Shown here piece after piece: positions 9,187 to 18,284 of a stretch of DNA of 64,000 nt. The notes beneath the pieces are model-generated. The model worked only from the letters and a program-made list of their open reading frames with translations, was not told where the DNA came from and did no database searches. Source of the DNA: DTU052 sp050951725 (lineage in GTDB: Bacteria; Bacillota; Syntrophomonadia; Syntrophomonadales; DTU052); the NCBI GenBank assembly GCA_050951725.1, contig JBMNJO010000020.1:57679-121678 (forward strand), written 5' to 3'. Position numbers and translations under genes: made by a program. Every line of letters begins with the position of its first letter. Within the stretch, counting starts at the first letter, position 1.

Positions 9187-9724
9187 TATTGTTACCTCCT
9201 TCTCTGGTTGAAACCCTGGTTCTCTGCAAACCTGTTATATGGGACAACCGGGGGTGGTATTTTTATGCTAAAATAATTACCCTGACTGGTTGGCCGATAT
9301 CTGTTCGTACGATGGCACTCAGTCAGTGCCAGAAGTTTCACCTCCTTCGCTTTCCGGACCAACCAGGGATGAAGAATTACACTTTAGAGTGGCAGCTAAA
9401 CCCAGTTGTTAATATTTTTTATTGCAATATTCATGCCAACATTGCAACTTAGCAGAATATTTAGCCAAAGTGACTCCCGGGAAATTAGCAGGTGTACCAA
9501 TTAACACATCGAAAGGCACATTATGGATAGAAATGACTCAGATTGATACGTGCACTTAACGGTAACGTCGATTGGCTATCACCGGTCTGACTGGATAAAT
9601 TGAAATAAATGGTAGGAAGTCCTCGCCTGAGGTAGTAGAATAAAAGTGTCAAAGCATATACCTAACCATAAAAAGAACCAGAGCTTATAGCTCACCACAG
9701 TACTCTTGGCAGAGGGGTGGGATA
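9187..9724. other. Divergent intergenic region
   Basis: About 540 bases between the leftward acyl-CoA ligase and the rightward PLP enzyme. It contains the sigma-54 promoter at 9424-9438 and a small CCTC-GCCT-GAGG inverted repeat near 9620-9631. No SAM riboswitch (S-box) core was seen upstream of the PLP enzyme. The short open frames here have no ribosome binding site and look spurious. Confidence 0.5.
9424..9438 (-). promoter_or_regulatory. Sigma-54 (-24/-12) promoter for acyl-CoA ligase
   Basis: The reverse strand reads TGGCATGAATATTGC, matching TGGCAYRNNNNTTGC with exact spacing between the GG and GC elements. Transcription would start near 9412 and leave an untranslated leader of about 225 bases before the TTG start at 9186. 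The spacing and motif match the promoters at 29636, 47010 and 54763. Confidence 0.7.
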
Positions 9725-10873
9725 ATGAAAAAGGGAACCAGACTGATACATTCCGGAAGTGAGACCAGTGACCAGACCGGTGCTGTTAGTACTCCTATTT
9801 ATCAGAGTGTGGTGTTTGCGCAAACCGATGCAACAACCTACGGCCAGTGGGTGTACAGCCGGAACGGCAATCCTACCCGGGCCATTTTGGAGAAAACCAT
9901 CGCTGATCTGGAGGGGGGCGAATCCGGGTTTGCCTTTTCCTCCGGTATGGCATCTATATCGGTCAGTCTTTTATTGTTTGGAGTTGGTGATCACATAATA
10001 ATGTCCCGTGATGTCTACGGGGGTACGTACCGCATCGGCCAGGAACTGCTGCCGCGTTACGGTATCGAGGTCGGATTCGTGGATGCCGCTGATATAAAGC
10101 AGATTGAGGGTTCGACCAGACCAAATACCAAAGCCCTCTATTTTGAAACCCCGTCCAATCCCTTGATGAAAATAACCGATCTGCGCAGGACTGCAGCCTG
10201 GGCGCAGGAACACGGGATCATAACCATATGTGATAACACCTTCATGTCGCCTTACCTGCAGCGTCCTCTGGCATCAGGCATAGATATTGTGGTTCACAGT
10301 GCTACCAAGTACCTGGGAGGCCACAGTGACTGCCTGGCTGGCCTGGTTGTGACCAGTAATAAGGAGCTGGCGGAACGGGTCAAGTTTATGCAGAGCACTT
10401 TAGGCGCAGTTCTCGGCCCCCAGGACTCCTGGCTTATTATGCGGGGAATCAAGACCCTGAAGGTGCGGATGGAACAGCAGCAGTGCACCGCTGCCCTTCT
10501 CGCCGAATGGCTGGGTACCCAGCCTGGTATTGCAGAAGTAATCTATCCCGGATTGCCCGGGCACCCCGGCAGGGATATCCACCTTAGCCAGGCGGACGGT
10601 TTCGGGGGGATGCTGGCCTTCCGTCTCAAAGACGGGGAAACCGCCCGTCGTTTTGTCAACGGTCTGCGGCTGATTACGATTGCCTCCAGTTTGGGCGGGG
10701 TTGAGAGCCTGGTATCCATACCCAGTGCCATCTCACACAGCAGTCTCACGGGGGAACAAGGCCAGCAGGCGGGTGTGACCCCTGAGCTGGTGCGCATATC
10801 GGTGGGGCTGGAGGATCCTGAGGATCTGAAGGCTGACATCAGCCAGGCACTGCAATCCATCCGGGGTACATAA
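9725..10873 (+). CDS. Cystathionine gamma-synthase/lyase-type PLP enzyme
   Basis: A 382-residue member of the Cys/Met-metabolism PLP-dependent family (MetB/MetC/MccB/MegL), acting in transsulfuration or sulfhydrylation in the cytoplasm. Visible landmarks are YSRNGNPT near residues 44-51 and the cofactor-binding segment around Asp170 in ITICDNTF. The Schiff-base lysine is Lys195 in HSATKYLGGHSD. Length is normal. The ATG follows AGGGGTGGG. Family members are too similar to separate synthase, lyase and O-acetylhomoserine sulfhydrylase by eye, so no symbol is given. The gene stands alone upstream of an unrelated membrane-anchored protein. Confidence 0.88.
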   Translation: MKKGTRLIHSGSETSDQTGAVSTPIYQSVVFAQTDATTYGQWVYSRNGNPTRAILEKTIADLEGGESGFAFSSGMASISVSLLLFGVGDHIIMSRDVYGGTYRIGQELLPRYGIEVGFVDAADIKQIEGSTRPNTKALYFETPSNPLMKITDLRRTAAWAQEHGIITICDNTFMSPYLQRPLASGIDIVVHSATKYLGGHSDCLAGLVVTSNKELAERVKFMQSTLGAVLGPQDSWLIMRGIKTLKVRMEQQQCTAALLAEWLGTQPGIAEVIYPGLPGHPGRDIHLSQADGFGGMLAFRLKDGETARRFVNGLRLITIASSLGGVESLVSIPSAISHSSLTGEQGQQAGVTPELVRISVGLEDPEDLKADISQALQSIRGT

Positions 10874-10970
10874 AAAAGGAAAATGACACAAGTTGGGGGC
10901 ATGTTGTCACTGGAACCTGGTAATTGACCGTAAACACCTGGCGGTTGATAAATAAGGGGGAATTATTGTC

Positions 10971-11825
10971 TTGAAATTCTTATGGTATGCCATAGGTTTT
11001 TTAGCTGTACTGGTGGTCCTGTTGGTACTGGTCACCAGCATCGCACATAACAGCTTCAACCAGAAAGTGAAAGCCGAGGTGGAGGAACTCTTTCGGGAGC
11101 AGGGGGAATCCCGGGGTGGAGCGGTGACCGCCGCGGATCTGCAAAACCTGCCGCCAGTGGTAGCGAAGTGGATGTCAAATTCCGGCGTGGTGGGAAAAGA
11201 AAGACCGTCTGTGGTCAGACTCCGGCAAAGTGGTGAGATGCGGACTACCCCCGAACAGGCCTGGACACCTTTTACGGCTGACTCTTACTATACCGTCCAG
11301 GAACCGGGTTTCATCTGGCATGCTGATGTCAAGATGGCTCCGCTGGTTCACCTGGCAGGGCGGGACAAGTTACACCAGGGCCATGGGCATATGCTGATCA
11401 AGCTGCTGTCCCTGATAACCGTGGCCGATGGCAGGGGAAAGGAGATCGATCAGGGGTCTCTGGTGAGGTACCTGGCGGAGATTGCCTATTTCCCGGCAGC
11501 GGCTTTAAGCGACTTCGTCACCTGGGAGGCAGTTTCCGATGACTCAGCCAAAGCGACGATTTCGGTTAAGGGGACTACGGCCTCCGGCACCTTCGTCTTT
11601 GATGCTCAAGGGAATCCGGTTGAGTTTACTGCACCGAGGTACATGGAGAAGAACGGTCAGTACTCGATGGAGGCCTGGAGGGTCCTGATGCGGGATCACC
11701 GGGAATTTGACGGCATCGTCCTGCCGGCCGAGGTAGAGGTTATCTGGGATCTGTCCAGCGGTGGTTTTAAGTGGTACCAGGCGGAGTTAACCGAGGTCGA
11801 GTACAACCGGCCGGAGTTCTATTGA
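10971..11825 (+). CDS. Membrane-anchored DUF6544-like protein
   Basis: A 284-residue protein with one N-terminal hydrophobic segment (about residues 3-25) and a soluble remainder, probably facing outside. The body carries a pattern I associate with DUF6544/DUF6920 proteins: LPPVVAKWMSNSGV, a conserved WHADVKM region, RYLAEIAYFPAA and a closing WDLSSGGFKWYQAELTEVEY. Function is unknown. The TTG start is chosen because AAGGGGGAA lies just upstream. It follows the PLP enzyme by about 100 bases and may share its transcript. Confidence 0.65.
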   Translation: MKFLWYAIGFLAVLVVLLVLVTSIAHNSFNQKVKAEVEELFREQGESRGGAVTAADLQNLPPVVAKWMSNSGVVGKERPSVVRLRQSGEMRTTPEQAWTPFTADSYYTVQEPGFIWHADVKMAPLVHLAGRDKLHQGHGHMLIKLLSLITVADGRGKEIDQGSLVRYLAEIAYFPAAALSDFVTWEAVSDDSAKATISVKGTTASGTFVFDAQGNPVEFTAPRYMEKNGQYSMEAWRVLMRDHREFDGIVLPAEVEVIWDLSSGGFKWYQAELTEVEYNRPEFY

Positions 11826-11989
11826 AACCTTAAATCAATTCTGTAATAACCAAACCAAGACCCGTTTAGTTAAATCGCTGCAACGGTTAACCAGGACGAA
11901 AAAGGACCGTACCCATGGGGCCAGGCGACAGAGTAATCATGTATGGATGTGAATTGGGTTCGGGCATATCTTTGTCGAAATGGCTATGT

Positions 11990-12031
11990 AAAAAGGAGAG
12001 ATGCTCCTGGCTTGGCAGGAAACATCTCTCC
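11990..12031 (-). terminator. Rho-independent terminator of the crotonase gene
   Basis: The stem GGAGAGATG/CATCTCTCC (11995-12031) is followed, on the reverse strand, by TTTTT, about 55 bases past the crotonase stop codon. Confidence 0.75.
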
Positions 12032-12087
12032 TATAATCAACAGCTTCCCAATTCAAGGGTTTTACGGATTAATGGCTAAGCAGAGTC

Positions 12088-12942
12088 CTATTCTTCCCTG
12101 AATTTCGGCTCTGGTGCCCAGGGATAGAAATCGGGCATATCTTTCTGGGTACTCATGGAGAAATTCGGCAGCCTCTTTTCCAGGAAGGCCATGACTCCTT
12201 CGGCGGCATCCGGCTGCTGTCCCAGCCAATGGTAACCCTTGGATTCAACCCTGTGGGCCTCCATCGGATGACTCGCTCCCAACATACTCCACATCAGCTG
12301 ACGGGTGAGAGCTACCGACACCGGTGCTGTATTCTGGGCAATATCCAACGCAATGGCCCGAGCTGTAGGGAGCACCTCTTCAGGAGCCACAATCTTATTC
12401 ACCAGACGACGTTCGTATGCCTCCGCAGCGGAGAATATTCTGCCGGTAAGACCCCACTCCAGAGCCTGCCCAATGCCGACGATCCGGGGTAAAAAATAGG
12501 ATGCACAGGCATCGATGACAACACCCCGGCGCACAAAGACGATGCCCAGTTTGGCAGTATTCGAAATGATACGGATGTCCATGGGCAATGTCATTGTCAC
12601 CCCGACACCCACTGCCGGACCATTTATGGCAGCAATGATGGGCTTTTTCGATTTGAAGATACGCAGAGCCAGGATACCGCCGCCATCCCGGTGCTCTTCG
12701 AGTGACTCATTGGTGTAGTTGAAAGTGGATTCCCCGCCTTCTAAATCAGCACCAGCACAGAAGGCCCGCCCGGCACCGGTAACGATAATCGCTCTTATGT
12801 TGTCATCTGCTTCAGCCTTATCAAGAGCATCAATTATTTCATCGCGCATATCCTCGGTATATGCGTTCAGACGTTGGGGACGGTTAAGGGTGATAGTCAG
12901 TACCCTTTCCGCAGCTTCAACCTTGATCAGTTCGTAACTCAA
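12088..12942 (-). CDS. Enoyl-CoA hydratase/isomerase (crotonase) family protein
   Basis: A 284-residue crotonase-fold enzyme acting on a 2-enoyl- or 3-enoyl-CoA. The oxyanion-hole segment GRAFCAGADLEGGES is near residues 58-72, and AAINGPAVGVGVTMTLPMDI follows. The second active-site region reads VFVRRGVVIDACASYFLP. In many isomerase-type relatives this place has Pro-Glu (VPEA) where here it is Ile-Asp, so the exact reaction is uncertain. The ATG is preceded by AAGGAGGAA. It is monocistronic with its own terminator and is the only crotonase in the window, so it could serve the two beta-oxidation operons, which lack one. Confidence 0.87.
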   Translation of the reverse strand: MSYELIKVEAAERVLTITLNRPQRLNAYTEDMRDEIIDALDKAEADDNIRAIIVTGAGRAFCAGADLEGGESTFNYTNESLEEHRDGGGILALRIFKSKKPIIAAINGPAVGVGVTMTLPMDIRIISNTAKLGIVFVRRGVVIDACASYFLPRIVGIGQALEWGLTGRIFSAAEAYERRLVNKIVAPEEVLPTARAIALDIAQNTAPVSVALTRQLMWSMLGASHPMEAHRVESKGYHWLGQQPDAAEGVMAFLEKRLPNFSMSTQKDMPDFYPWAPEPKFREE

Positions 12943-13074
12943 AACCAGTTCCTCCTTCGTTATCTCTTTATAATTTATGCTTCCTGATATTATATCACTT
13001 GTGAGTCACCACTTTGTCCAGTTTGAATCCAACGGAAATCTATAGTATACTAACGAAAATCAATACTTGAAAAA

Positions 13075-13208
13075 GACGGTCAGAGCTCTGCTGGTGAAAA
13101 CCAGGAGAGTGGGGAATGAGAACCTAAGTCCAGGGATAAGGCTCTCATATCCATGAGAATCGGCTTACTGGGGTGGGTAGCTTAATACATTGGGCTACCC
13201 GCTTTTTT
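13075..13208 (+). promoter_or_regulatory. Structured 5' leader with intrinsic terminator (riboswitch candidate)
   Basis: The stretch has a GNRA-capped hairpin CTGGT-GAAA-ACCAG (13091-13104). Two mutually exclusive pairings follow: ATGAG at 13116-13120 can pair with CTCAT at 13144-13148, and the same CTCAT can pair with ATGAG at 13153-13157. A terminator follows, GGGTAGC/GCTACCC (13175-13200) with a TTTTTT run at 13203-13208. It lies about 200 bases upstream of a small membrane protein and an NhaD antiporter. Layout is that of a transcription-attenuating riboswitch. I could not match it to a known class with confidence. Confidence 0.55.
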
Positions 13209-13402
13209 ATGGCCAAAAATACGCGGCAAAGGATGGTGGAACTGCTGGATGAACTATTGCGCTAGTTAAATAAGGATTACTCAGGCTTAAAAATGGGTGA
13301 TAATTGCTTTTGGGTTACAGTAGGCCAGAGTCTGATAATGCTCCTAATGTGTCTAATCCCTACCCAATTGAAAAACATCTACTGCATGAGAGGGGTGAAA
13401 AC

Positions 13403-13546
13403 ATGTCATTGCCGATGGTAACATTAATTTCCGGGATATCCGGGGTACTAATAGTTATGCTAGTACTGTTAGTAATGGTTACATTGAGTTCAAAACTTGC
13501 TATCTTCATAGAGAAAAGAAATGAAAACACCAGCCAGAATGACTAA
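13403..13546 (+). CDS. Small single-pass membrane protein, OadG-like
   Basis: A 47-residue protein, MSLPMVTLISGISGVLIVML followed by a second hydrophobic stretch and LSSKLAIFIEKRN. It is one transmembrane helix with a short charged tail. The ATG at 13403 has GAGAGGGGTG nine bases upstream; a longer in-frame TTG start at 13304 has no ribosome binding site. It is clearly homologous to the 46-residue protein at 34424, which precedes a sodium-pump decarboxylase beta subunit, and it resembles the small gamma subunit (OadG/MmdC) in size and topology. Here it precedes an NhaD-like antiporter by 105 bases. Role is inferred: an accessory or assembly subunit. Confidence 0.7.
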   Translation: MSLPMVTLISGISGVLIVMLVLLVMVTLSSKLAIFIEKRNENTSQND

Positions 13547-13650
13547 CAAGAGAAGGTAACGGAATTAATGGAGATCTTCCCAAGAAGCGATCCCTCCATT
13601 GCGTTTGACAGTTCCAACCAACCAAACGTTAGTTAGGAGGATTTAAAAAT

Positions 13651-14922
13651 ATGGAATGGCAGATTTGGTTTGCAGGGGTCCTGTTTTTAGTCGTCTATGC
13701 ATTTATAGTTTCAGAGAAAATTCACCGCACTATACTGGCATTATGCGGCGCATCGCTCCTGGTTCTTCTGGGAGTGCTAACCCAGCATGAAGCCGTCAAT
13801 TTCATTGATTTCAATACTATCGGCCTGCTTTTTGGCATGATGGTCATCGTGGGCATAACCCGTAAGAGCGGGGTCTTCGAGTATATCGCCATTAAAGCGG
13901 CTCAATCAACCGGTGGCGATCCGATAAAGATAATGATTGCCCTTTCAGTATTTACCGCAATAGCATCAGCTCTCCTGGATAATGTCACTACCGTTTTGCT
14001 GGTGGTTCCGGTCACCATATCTATCTGTTACGCCTTGGACGTCAATCCGGTACCGTTTTTCATAGCGGAAATCCTGGCCTCCAACATTGGGGGAACCGCC
14101 ACCCTGATCGGTGATCCTCCCAATATCATGATAGGCAGCGCAACCGGTATAGGATTTATGGATTTTGTAGTCAATCTAGGGCCGGTTGTTGTTGTAATAT
14201 TTGCCATCACTTTCATTATACTTCGGCTGATTTACAAAAACAGACTTCAAACCACCAAGGAAAACCAAGCCCGCCTAATGGCTATGGATGCGGGATCAGC
14301 CATTGAAGACCTTTCCCTGCTTAAGAAATCACTTGCGGTTATCGGCTTGGTCATATTGGGTTTTGCTTTCCATCAGTATCTGGCCTTGGAATCAGCCTCG
14401 ATAGCCATTGCCGGGGCCGCGTTTCTTATGCTGATTGCCCGCCAGGCTCCGGAAGAGGTTCTCCTTTCCGTTGAATGGGATACCCTGTTCTTCTTCATTG
14501 GATTATTCATCCTGGTGGGAGGTCTGGAGAAAACGGGTATAATTGAGGGGATGGCCCGCCAGGGGATAAACCTTACCGAGGGTGATGTAACCCTGACCGC
14601 AATGCTGGTCCTCTGGTTCTCGGCCGTAGCATCGGCGTTTGTTGACAATATACCATTTGTAGCAACGTTTATTCCTTTGATTCAGGAGATGGGGCAGCTC
14701 GGCAGTATGAATATCGAGCCTTTATGGTGGGCTCTGTCTCTGGGCGCCTGTCTGGGGGGTAACGGGACTCTGATCGGGGCCTCGGCCAATGTTATCGTAT
14801 CGGGTATTGCCTCGCGGGAAGGACATCCGATTAGTTTTCTCGGTTATATGAAGATTGCGTTTCCTCTGATGCTGCTGTCTGTTGCAATCGCTATGGTTTA
14901 CATGTTGCTGTTCTTTTTGTAG
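13651..14922 (+). CDS. NhaD/ArsB-family ion transporter
   Basis: A 423-residue polytopic inner-membrane protein of the ion-transporter superfamily containing NhaD sodium/proton antiporters and ArsB arsenite permeases. About 11-12 hydrophobic segments are visible, with the two family signatures LLDNVTTVLLVVPVTI and FVDNIPFVATFIPLIQEMG in the two halves. GGTATLIGDPPNIMIG and the mirrored GGNGTLIGASANVIVSG mark the substrate-binding re-entrant loops. The ATG follows TTAGGAGG. Clustering with sodium-pump subunits favours sodium over arsenite. A close paralogue of the same length lies at 36791. Confidence 0.88.
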   Translation: MEWQIWFAGVLFLVVYAFIVSEKIHRTILALCGASLLVLLGVLTQHEAVNFIDFNTIGLLFGMMVIVGITRKSGVFEYIAIKAAQSTGGDPIKIMIALSVFTAIASALLDNVTTVLLVVPVTISICYALDVNPVPFFIAEILASNIGGTATLIGDPPNIMIGSATGIGFMDFVVNLGPVVVVIFAITFIILRLIYKNRLQTTKENQARLMAMDAGSAIEDLSLLKKSLAVIGLVILGFAFHQYLALESASIAIAGAAFLMLIARQAPEEVLLSVEWDTLFFFIGLFILVGGLEKTGIIEGMARQGINLTEGDVTLTAMLVLWFSAVASAFVDNIPFVATFIPLIQEMGQLGSMNIEPLWWALSLGACLGGNGTLIGASANVIVSGIASREGHPISFLGYMKIAFPLMLLSVAIAMVYMLLFFL

Positions 14923-14980
14923 ACAATCTTAACTGAGAGGTGGCAGTCATCTAATATGTGAACTGATATATCAGGTAATG

Positions 14981-15021
14981 AAAAAGACGTACCTCTCACT
15001 TACGTTGAGGGTACGTCTTTT
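14981..15021. terminator. Bidirectional terminator
   Basis: The arms AAAAAGACGTACC and GGTACGTCTTTTT form a long stem with A/T tails on both sides. It lies between the convergent NhaD gene and the small membrane protein gene at 15025. Confidence 0.85.
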
Positions 15022-15024
15022 TAC

Positions 15025-15411
15025 TTAATCCACAATTATTCCCCGTTCCTTCAACTCCTGGAGTTTGCGCCGGGAACACTTTTCGCAGCGGAACTCCGGG
15101 TTCTTGTCCCTGGTCCGGTCGTAGTTTCTGGTCCTTACCAGGCGGAACCCTTTGGCCGTTTCACCACAGTCGGCACAATTTACCTCTTCCCGGATCTCCC
15201 ACTGGGGAGCAAGATGCGGAGAGGTGAAGATAAACCGGTCTACCCAGAAAAAGATCAGGCCGCCGATGATGTTGGCGATTATGGTGGAGGCGGTGACGTT
15301 GAAGCCTTTCATAAAGTAAAGGACACCGGCCAGGATTGGAGTCGAAAGCTGCCAGCGAAATAGGTAGAGCAGATACTGTTTAACCAGGTCTATGCACCAT
15401 CCCTTTAGCAA
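15025..15411 (-). CDS. Small membrane protein with C-terminal zinc ribbon
   Basis: A 128-residue protein with two probable transmembrane helices (about residues 22-38 and 42-62) followed by a cytosolic tail. The tail has two CxxC pairs, CADCGE and CEKC, typical of a zinc ribbon. I do not recognise the family or a function. The start is uncertain: TTG at 15411 gives the longest frame but lacks a good ribosome binding site. It is convergent with the antiporter and shares a terminator with it. Confidence 0.6.
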   Translation of the reverse strand: MLKGWCIDLVKQYLLYLFRWQLSTPILAGVLYFMKGFNVTASTIIANIIGGLIFFWVDRFIFTSPHLAPQWEIREEVNCADCGETAKGFRLVRTRNYDRTRDKNPEFRCEKCSRRKLQELKERGIIVD

Positions 15412-15496
15412 TGCTTAATGTAAACTGGTTATATTCTTCACCAATTCATCGCCAATCACTTATCAGTGCATAGCCCAATTTGAGTAGTGACAGCCG

Positions 15497-16735
15497 TTAA
15501 TCGTATCCCCGGCCACAGCACTTTTTGAACTTGAGTCCGCTTCCGCAGGGACAGGGGTCATTTTTTCCCACCTTTTTGCGGGTTTCAAGGCTGAATACGT
15601 CGGCCTTTTTGCGGACAGCAGGAGGCTCAGGCGGCCTTTCAAACCAGGGCTGCTCCGCCGAGAGCACCTCAGCCGAGGTATATCCCTTTAGAGTCCACTG
15701 TCTGGTGTTGTTCATTAGGTCAACGGTGAGGTCTGTCAAACTCTGCAGGAGCTCCAGACTGTCGATTTCCAAACGACTCTCCAAAAGACTTATAACACTG
15801 GTGGCAGGCTTACCTGTGTTAATGGCGTATACACAGGCCTCAACCAGATTATCGGCCATTTCCCAGTTGATCTCATAATTCTCGGTCATAAAGACGACCA
15901 GGTTAAGATATGAGGCGTTACGGTCCACAAAGTCCGGTTCTCCCGCCTGAAGCAGTTCTTCACGGGAGAACGGATAGTAGTCCAACTCGGGTCGGGCATT
16001 CTGTTCACTAATTATTTCCTGGTCGTTTAACACCTGGAAATTTGACAGACCGCACTTGCTCCATTTGATTACACCGTAGTAGGCGATGGCATGATCTATA
16101 AGCTTTATGAAGTCAGAGAAATCCCCATACTGTATACCAAAATTCTTTATCATACTGTCAATTTGTTTGTAGCCCACGGTGCCGTAGTAGTAAAGTGCTC
16201 CTTGAGTCAGCCGGACGACATCCCAGTTCCGGGCCACCCGGCGCCGGTAATTGCGATCATCAATCTCTTTAAAAATCTTTAAAGTCTCGGATGGCATAGC
16301 CAGGACCTTCTGACCATCAACAGTACCCGGAAAGGCTATCCCCCGATTCATCAGGTAATTCAGCTGTCTCTGATCCAATTGTGGCGCCGGAGAGTGGCCG
16401 CCGTTCCTGACCATGGTTTTGACCAGGTTATAACGATGCCGGTCAAACTGCAGGAATGTTTCGGGTATAGTGGAGGGAATCATCTCCTGCAGCCGGGCTA
16501 TCAGATCATCTTTTTTCAGGCTGCTGAGGTTCTTCAGATTAAGGCTTTGGCGTATTGTGCTCAGCTCATCCTTGGTGAAACGCGGAAGAGCATGGGCCAA
16601 AGTCAAGGGCACCTCAATTTCGGCCCACAGCTTTGCATTCCGTTTCTCCTCCCACTTACGTCTCTCGTTTGCCAACTCCTCCAGCGCGTTTAAAATTGTT
16701 CTGGTTATTTTTTCATCAGGCCCTATTCTCTTCAT
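15497..16735 (-). CDS. SEC-C motif protein with Rho-N/SAP-like N-terminal region
   Basis: A 412-residue cytoplasmic protein ending in a SEC-C zinc-binding motif, VGKNDPCPCGSGLKFKKCCG, of the type found at the SecA C terminus. Near residues 55-90, FTKDELSTIRQSLNLKNL and LKKDDLIARLQEM resemble a Rho N-terminal or SAP-like helical module that can contact nucleic acid. The central region is helical and unassigned. Such proteins are common in Clostridia and their function is unknown. A perfect palindrome (16787-16810) lies upstream. Confidence 0.75.
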   Translation of the reverse strand: MKRIGPDEKITRTILNALEELANERRKWEEKRNAKLWAEIEVPLTLAHALPRFTKDELSTIRQSLNLKNLSSLKKDDLIARLQEMIPSTIPETFLQFDRHRYNLVKTMVRNGGHSPAPQLDQRQLNYLMNRGIAFPGTVDGQKVLAMPSETLKIFKEIDDRNYRRRVARNWDVVRLTQGALYYYGTVGYKQIDSMIKNFGIQYGDFSDFIKLIDHAIAYYGVIKWSKCGLSNFQVLNDQEIISEQNARPELDYYPFSREELLQAGEPDFVDRNASYLNLVVFMTENYEINWEMADNLVEACVYAINTGKPATSVISLLESRLEIDSLELLQSLTDLTVDLMNNTRQWTLKGYTSAEVLSAEQPWFERPPEPPAVRKKADVFSLETRKKVGKNDPCPCGSGLKFKKCCGRGYD

Positions 16736-16786
16736 AGCGTTCGCTCCAATTAGTCATGATATGCTGCGACACAGAGTAACAACTCA

Positions 16787-16810
16787 CCTTGGTTCCCCGG
16801 GGAACCAAGG
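16787..16810. repeat. Perfect 24-base palindrome
   Basis: CCTTGGTTCCCC followed directly by its exact complement GGGGAACCAAGG, located between the SEC-C gene start and the alcohol dehydrogenase stop codon. There is no loop and no T-run, so it is more like a protein-binding site or repeat than a terminator. Confidence 0.6.
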
Positions 16811-16840
16811 GAAACAGGCTTAATAAAAAGCTGCCATACT

Positions 16841-18010
16841 CTATCCTTTGTACGCGGACTGTAAAATTGCCAGGATATCACCCTGGTTGAGCTGGCCAAA
16901 GGCTCCCAGGGGCCGACGGTTGGTGGACAGCTGATCGGCCATCTCTTCGAGACGGCTCTCTTCAACCCCGATTTCCTGGAGGTTCCCGGCTAATCCGAGA
17001 GAACGGAAGAATTCAGCAGTCCGTGCAATTCCGGTCATGGCGGCTCCAAAATCGTCATCTTCCGTGATGTCCCATACCCTTCGGGCATATTCAGCCAGCT
17101 TGGGTGCGGTTCTTTCGCTCAATACATGTCGCATCCAGTAGGGGATGAGAATGGCCAGTCCCAGTCCATGGGTAACGTCATATAGGGCGCTTATGACATG
17201 CTCAATTTCGTGTACACCCCAGTCGGTGTGCCGACCGGTACTGAGAAGTCCGTTCAAGGCCAGGGTGCTGGTCCACATCAGGTTGGCCCTTGCCTCGTAG
17301 TTATCCGGTTCGGCGATGGCAATAGGGCCGTAATGGATGCAGGTCTTAAGCATGGCTTCCGCCATCCGGTCCTGGACAAAGCCTCCCGGGGTAGGGCTGA
17401 AATACTGCTCGAATATGTGGCTGATGATATCTGCAGTCCCGGCAGCGGTCTGAGATGCAGGCACGGTAAATGTGAGGGTGGGATCAAGGATCGAAAAACG
17501 GGGATAAAGGTGCGAACTGCCGGTTCCCAGTTTCTGATTCGTAGCCTCGTTACTGATTACGGCGTTGACATTCATCTCCGACCCGGTAGCAGCCAGGGTG
17601 AGTATGGTCCCGATCGGTAAAGCCCCGGTAATGCGGGCCTTGCGGGTGAAGAAATCCCAGGGGTCACCTTCATATTTAACCCCGGCGGCGATGATTTTGG
17701 CACAGTCAATGGTGCTGCCGCCTCCTACCGCCAGGACCAGATCTATATCATGGTTCCGGCATAGTCTTACTCCTTCACGTACACTGGTGATACGGGGATT
17801 GGGCTGCACGCCGGAAAGCTCTATATGCGATATCTCATTATCTGCAAAGATCTTTAGGACGCGTTCATAAAGCCCGCTCCGCTTGATGCTGCCCCCGCCA
17901 TAGACCAGGAGTACCCGTCGGCCGTATTTCAGCAATTCTTTACCCAGTTCATCAACCCGATCGCGCCCGAAGATTATGCGGGTGGGTACCTGAAAATTAA
18001 AATTTAACAC
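16841..18010 (-). CDS. Iron-containing alcohol dehydrogenase
   Basis: A 389-residue group III (Fe-ADH) NAD(P)-dependent dehydrogenase that interconverts alcohols and aldehydes or ketones in the cytoplasm; BDH/YqhD-like members reduce butyraldehyde. The N-terminal nucleotide-binding part has GRRVLLVYGGGSIKRSG and LAVGGGSTIDCAK. Metal ligands are likely in the HTDWGVHEIEHVISALYD to THGLGLAI region. The start is GTG at 18008-18010, preceded by GAGGAGGGA. A longer in-frame start exists upstream of that site but would add about 20 non-conserved residues. It is monocistronic. Confidence 0.88.
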   Translation of the reverse strand: MLNFNFQVPTRIIFGRDRVDELGKELLKYGRRVLLVYGGGSIKRSGLYERVLKIFADNEISHIELSGVQPNPRITSVREGVRLCRNHDIDLVLAVGGGSTIDCAKIIAAGVKYEGDPWDFFTRKARITGALPIGTILTLAATGSEMNVNAVISNEATNQKLGTGSSHLYPRFSILDPTLTFTVPASQTAAGTADIISHIFEQYFSPTPGGFVQDRMAEAMLKTCIHYGPIAIAEPDNYEARANLMWTSTLALNGLLSTGRHTDWGVHEIEHVISALYDVTHGLGLAILIPYWMRHVLSERTAPKLAEYARRVWDITEDDDFGAAMTGIARTAEFFRSLGLAGNLQEIGVEESRLEEMADQLSTNRRPLGAFGQLNQGDILAILQSAYKG

Positions 18011-18284
18011 GCAATCCCTCCTCTTTGTCGTTTTTAAAACGCGCGCAGATGCATTTTGTTTACGGGCCAATATCGTCTGTAAATCCCGATGTTTTATGTT
18101 ATCCCATAATTAAGTCAAAACCATTCGACGAAACCCCCTTGCATTCCTCCCTTCTGGCATTTAATGTAATGCTTAGTTTCTGGCTGATTGTTACTCTCTG
18201 GGTAATAGTTTAAAGTTGAAACCAGCAGTAAGCCTTAGTTCAGGATTGTGGATCTTAAGTTTCTGTGGGAGCAGGTGAATATAT

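Noticed and set aside
9189..9452. 87-residue rightward frame upstream of the PLP enzyme
   Set aside because: No ribosome binding site, no conserved pattern, and it overlaps the sigma-54 promoter.
13075..13208. Leader as a TPP, cobalamin, T-box or SAM riboswitch
   Set aside because: Short look-alike strings (GAACCTAAGTCCAGGGATAA; GGTGAAAACCAG) are present, but the rest of each consensus and the overall lengths do not fit.
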